This document shows positions 4,994 through 6,615 of a DNA stretch of 6,615 bases, one piece after another. Numbering within the stretch: the first letter of the stretch is position 1; each line of letters starts with the position of its first letter. The notes under the pieces are model-generated. The model was not told the origin of the DNA. It searched no databases and saw nothing but the letters and a program-made list of their open reading frames with translations. The translations under genes and the position numbers were made by a program. Source of the stretch: Promicromonosporaceae bacterium (GTDB lineage Bacteria > Actinomycetota > Actinomycetes > Actinomycetales > Cellulomonadaceae); the NCBI GenBank assembly GCA_009782865.1, contig WRIF01000093.1, positions 1-6,615 of the forward strand, given 5' to 3'.

Positions 4994-6615
4994 GTTCCTG
5001 CCAATGCCCACGGACACGTCGAGCGGCACCCGCAGGCGATAGGCGCCAGCCATCTGGGTGGAGACCACCTGGCGCACCGTCTCCAGTTCCCCTGGGGCTA
5101 CCTCCACCACCAGTTCGTCGTGCACCTGCAAGAGCAGGCGCGAGCCCAGGGCCGCGGAGGTGAACTCGCGCTGCACCCCGAGCATCGCCAGTTTGATCAG
5201 GTCGGCGGCCGAGCCCTGGATGGGGGCGTTGGTGGCCACTCGTTCGGCCATTTGGCGGCGCTGGCGGTTTTCGGAGTTGAGGTCTGGCAGGTAGCGCCGA
5301 CGGCCCAGGAGCGTCTCGGTGTAGCCCGACAGGCGGGCCTGCGCCACCACCTGCTGCAGGTAGTCGTGGACGTGCCCGAAGCGGGTGAAGTAGTCGTCCA
5401 TCAGGGTCTGCGCCTCGGGGGGTGAGATACCCAGTTGTTGGGACAGCCCAAAGGCGGACAGGCCGTAGGCCAGGCCGTAGCTCATGGCCTTGACCTTGGA
5501 GCGCATCTCGGCCCCCACGTCCTGCGGCTCCACACCGAACACGCGGGAACCGACGTAGCGGTGCAGGTCTTCGCCCTGCTCGAACGCCTCGATCAGGCCG
5601 GGGTCTTCGGACAGGTGTGCCATGATCCGCATCTCGATCTGCGAGTAGTCGGCGGTCAGGAGGGTCTCGAAGCCCGCGCCCACCACGAATGACTTGCGGA
5701 TCTCGCGGCCCACCTCGGTGCGGATGGGGATGTTTTGTAGGTTGGGTTCGGTTGAGGACAGGCGCCCGGTGGCGGCGACCGTCTGCTGGAAGGTGGTGTG
5801 GATGCGCCCGGCGAGGGTGGACCTCTCCAGGCCCTCGACGGTGGCGCGCAGCTTGGCGGCCTCGCGGTGGGCCAGCAGCGCCTCCAGGAAGGGATGCGGC
5901 TGCTTGGCGAACAGTTCCTGCAGGGCGGCGGCGTCGGTGGTGTAGCCGGTCTTGGTCTTCTTCGTCTTGGGCAGGCCCAGCTGGTCGAAGAGCACGTCCT
6001 GTAGCTGCTTGGGAGAGGCGAGGTTGACCTCCCGGCCGATGGCGGCGTAGGCCTCTGCGGCCGCGGCCGTGACCTGGGCGGAGAATCCCTTGGTCAGGTC
6101 GGCCAGGTGATCGAGGTCGACGGCGATGCCGGAGTGTTCCATCTGGGCCAGCACGTTGGTCAGCGGCAGTTCGAGCTCGTTGAGCAGCCCAAGCGCGGCC
6201 CGATCACGCAGTTCCCCGGTGAACACCTCGGCCAGGCGTCCGATGGCGACGGCGGTCAGGGCCTGCTCGGTGGCGTCATTGTCGCCCAGGCCGTCTAGGT
6301 CGAGCGCTCCCTGCGCCCCGGATTCATCGGGAGAGAGGTCGAGGCCCAGATGGCGGACGGCCAGGTCTCCGAGGGCATAGCCTCGCTGGTCGGGGTAGCA
6401 GAGGTAGGCGGCGAGTTCGGTGTCGAACGCCAGGCCCCGCAGGTCGTATCCTCGCCCCTTGAGGGCGTGCCAGGCGGCCTTGGCGCCATGCAGGGTCTTG
6501 GGGGTGGATTCGTCGCCGAGCCACTCCCCCAGGGCGACGTCATCGTCGACGCTGAGCGCCTGCAGGTCGATGACTATCGCCTGGTCGCCCCTTGCCGCCG
6601 CCAGGGTCCACGCAT
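4973..6615 (-). CDS. polA: DNA polymerase I, C-terminal 546 residues (5' end beyond window)
   Basis: The frame is open from the right edge to a TAG at 4975-4973. PolA fills gaps in excision repair and replaces RNA primers on the lagging strand. The visible part starts in the 3'-5' exonuclease-like domain (TLHGAKAAWHAL, LAFDTELAAYL). There the Asp expected in the E. coli NLKYD motif is absent, as in actinobacterial PolA enzymes thought to lack proofreading. The polymerase domain follows: the NLASPKQLQ to KTGYTTDA segment, TGRLSSTEPNLQNIPIR, motif A ADYSQIEMR with catalytic Asp at 5650-5648, the O-helix RSKVKAMSYGLAYG, APIQGSAADLIK, and motif C VHDE with catalytic Asp at 5119-5117. The O-helix has Tyr (5479-5477) where E. 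coli has Phe762. The C-terminus WHAAAH matches the mycobacterial ending, so the 3' end is complete. The usual length is near 900 residues, so the 5' nuclease domain, if present, lies outside. A GTG at 6226 is internal, not the start, because homologous sequence continues upstream. Confidence 0.97.
   Translation of the reverse strand, partial: AWTLAAARGDQAIVIDLQALSVDDDVALGEWLGDESTPKTLHGAKAAWHALKGRGYDLRGLAFDTELAAYLCYPDQRGYALGDLAVRHLGLDLSPDESGAQGALDLDGLGDNDATEQALTAVAIGRLAEVFTGELRDRAALGLLNELELPLTNVLAQMEHSGIAVDLDHLADLTKGFSAQVTAAAAEAYAAIGREVNLASPKQLQDVLFDQLGLPKTKKTKTGYTTDAAALQELFAKQPHPFLEALLAHREAAKLRATVEGLERSTLAGRIHTTFQQTVAATGRLSSTEPNLQNIPIRTEVGREIRKSFVVGAGFETLLTADYSQIEMRIMAHLSEDPGLIEAFEQGEDLHRYVGSRVFGVEPQDVGAEMRSKVKAMSYGLAYGLSAFGLSQQLGISPPEAQTLMDDYFTRFGHVHDYLQQVVAQARLSGYTETLLGRRRYLPDLNSENRQRRQMAERVATNAPIQGSAADLIKLAMLGVQREFTSAALGSRLLLQVHDELVVEVAPGELETVRQVVSTQMAGAYRLRVPLDVSVGIGRNWHAAAH

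Noticed and set aside
4420..5004. Protein with a 24-residue tandem repeat reading across the spacer into DUF368
   Set aside because: The repeat is only the translation of the 72-bp DNA repeat, and the rest is an out-of-frame reading of the DUF368 gene.
4973..6226. GTG at 6226 as the start of a short polymerase
   Set aside because: Homologous PolA sequence continues in frame to the window edge with no stop, so this is an internal valine codon.

Overview
The window is G+C-rich, densely coding chromosomal DNA that reads as Actinomycetota (Actinobacteria). Three things point there. The DNA polymerase I and the long-chain acyl-CoA synthetase look, from memory of the families, most like mycobacterial PolA and FadD15. 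One gene appears to use a leaderless GTG start. The candidate -10 boxes follow the TAnnnT pattern. I cannot name a genus.

Layout, left to right. On the + strand lie the 3' end of one FadD15-type acyl-CoA synthetase (1-449) and a complete second copy (517-2337). They are tandem paralogues, about three quarters identical over the shared C-terminus, separated by a 67-bp gap with a perfect inverted repeat and a possible leaderless promoter. The right part is on the - strand. Transcription there runs from polA (stop at 4973; 5' end beyond the right edge), across a 158-bp spacer, into a DUF368 membrane protein gene (4814 to 3933), then a 99-bp gap, then an NCS2 uracil/xanthine-type permease gene (3833 to 2433). 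The permease and the second acyl-CoA synthetase converge on a 95-bp gap containing a perfect 8-bp stem-loop.

Roles: fatty-acid activation (two ligases), repair and replication DNA synthesis (PolA), probable recycling of the undecaprenyl-phosphate carrier lipid (DUF368/PopT family), and nucleobase uptake (NCS2). No single pathway links them. This is mostly ordinary core-genome content.

The least ordinary stretch is the polA-DUF368 spacer. It holds two perfect, head-to-tail 72-bp units (4838-4909 and 4910-4981). Each contains a strong composite stem-loop, and the second runs into the last codons of polA. The unit length is a multiple of three and each unit carries its own copy of the polA 'Ala-His-stop' end, so copy-number change would leave the PolA C-terminus intact. 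An 11-bp perfect stem also encloses the polA stop codon. I see no mobile-element gene, CRISPR array, tRNA or rRNA, and no clear evidence for a new multi-gene system.
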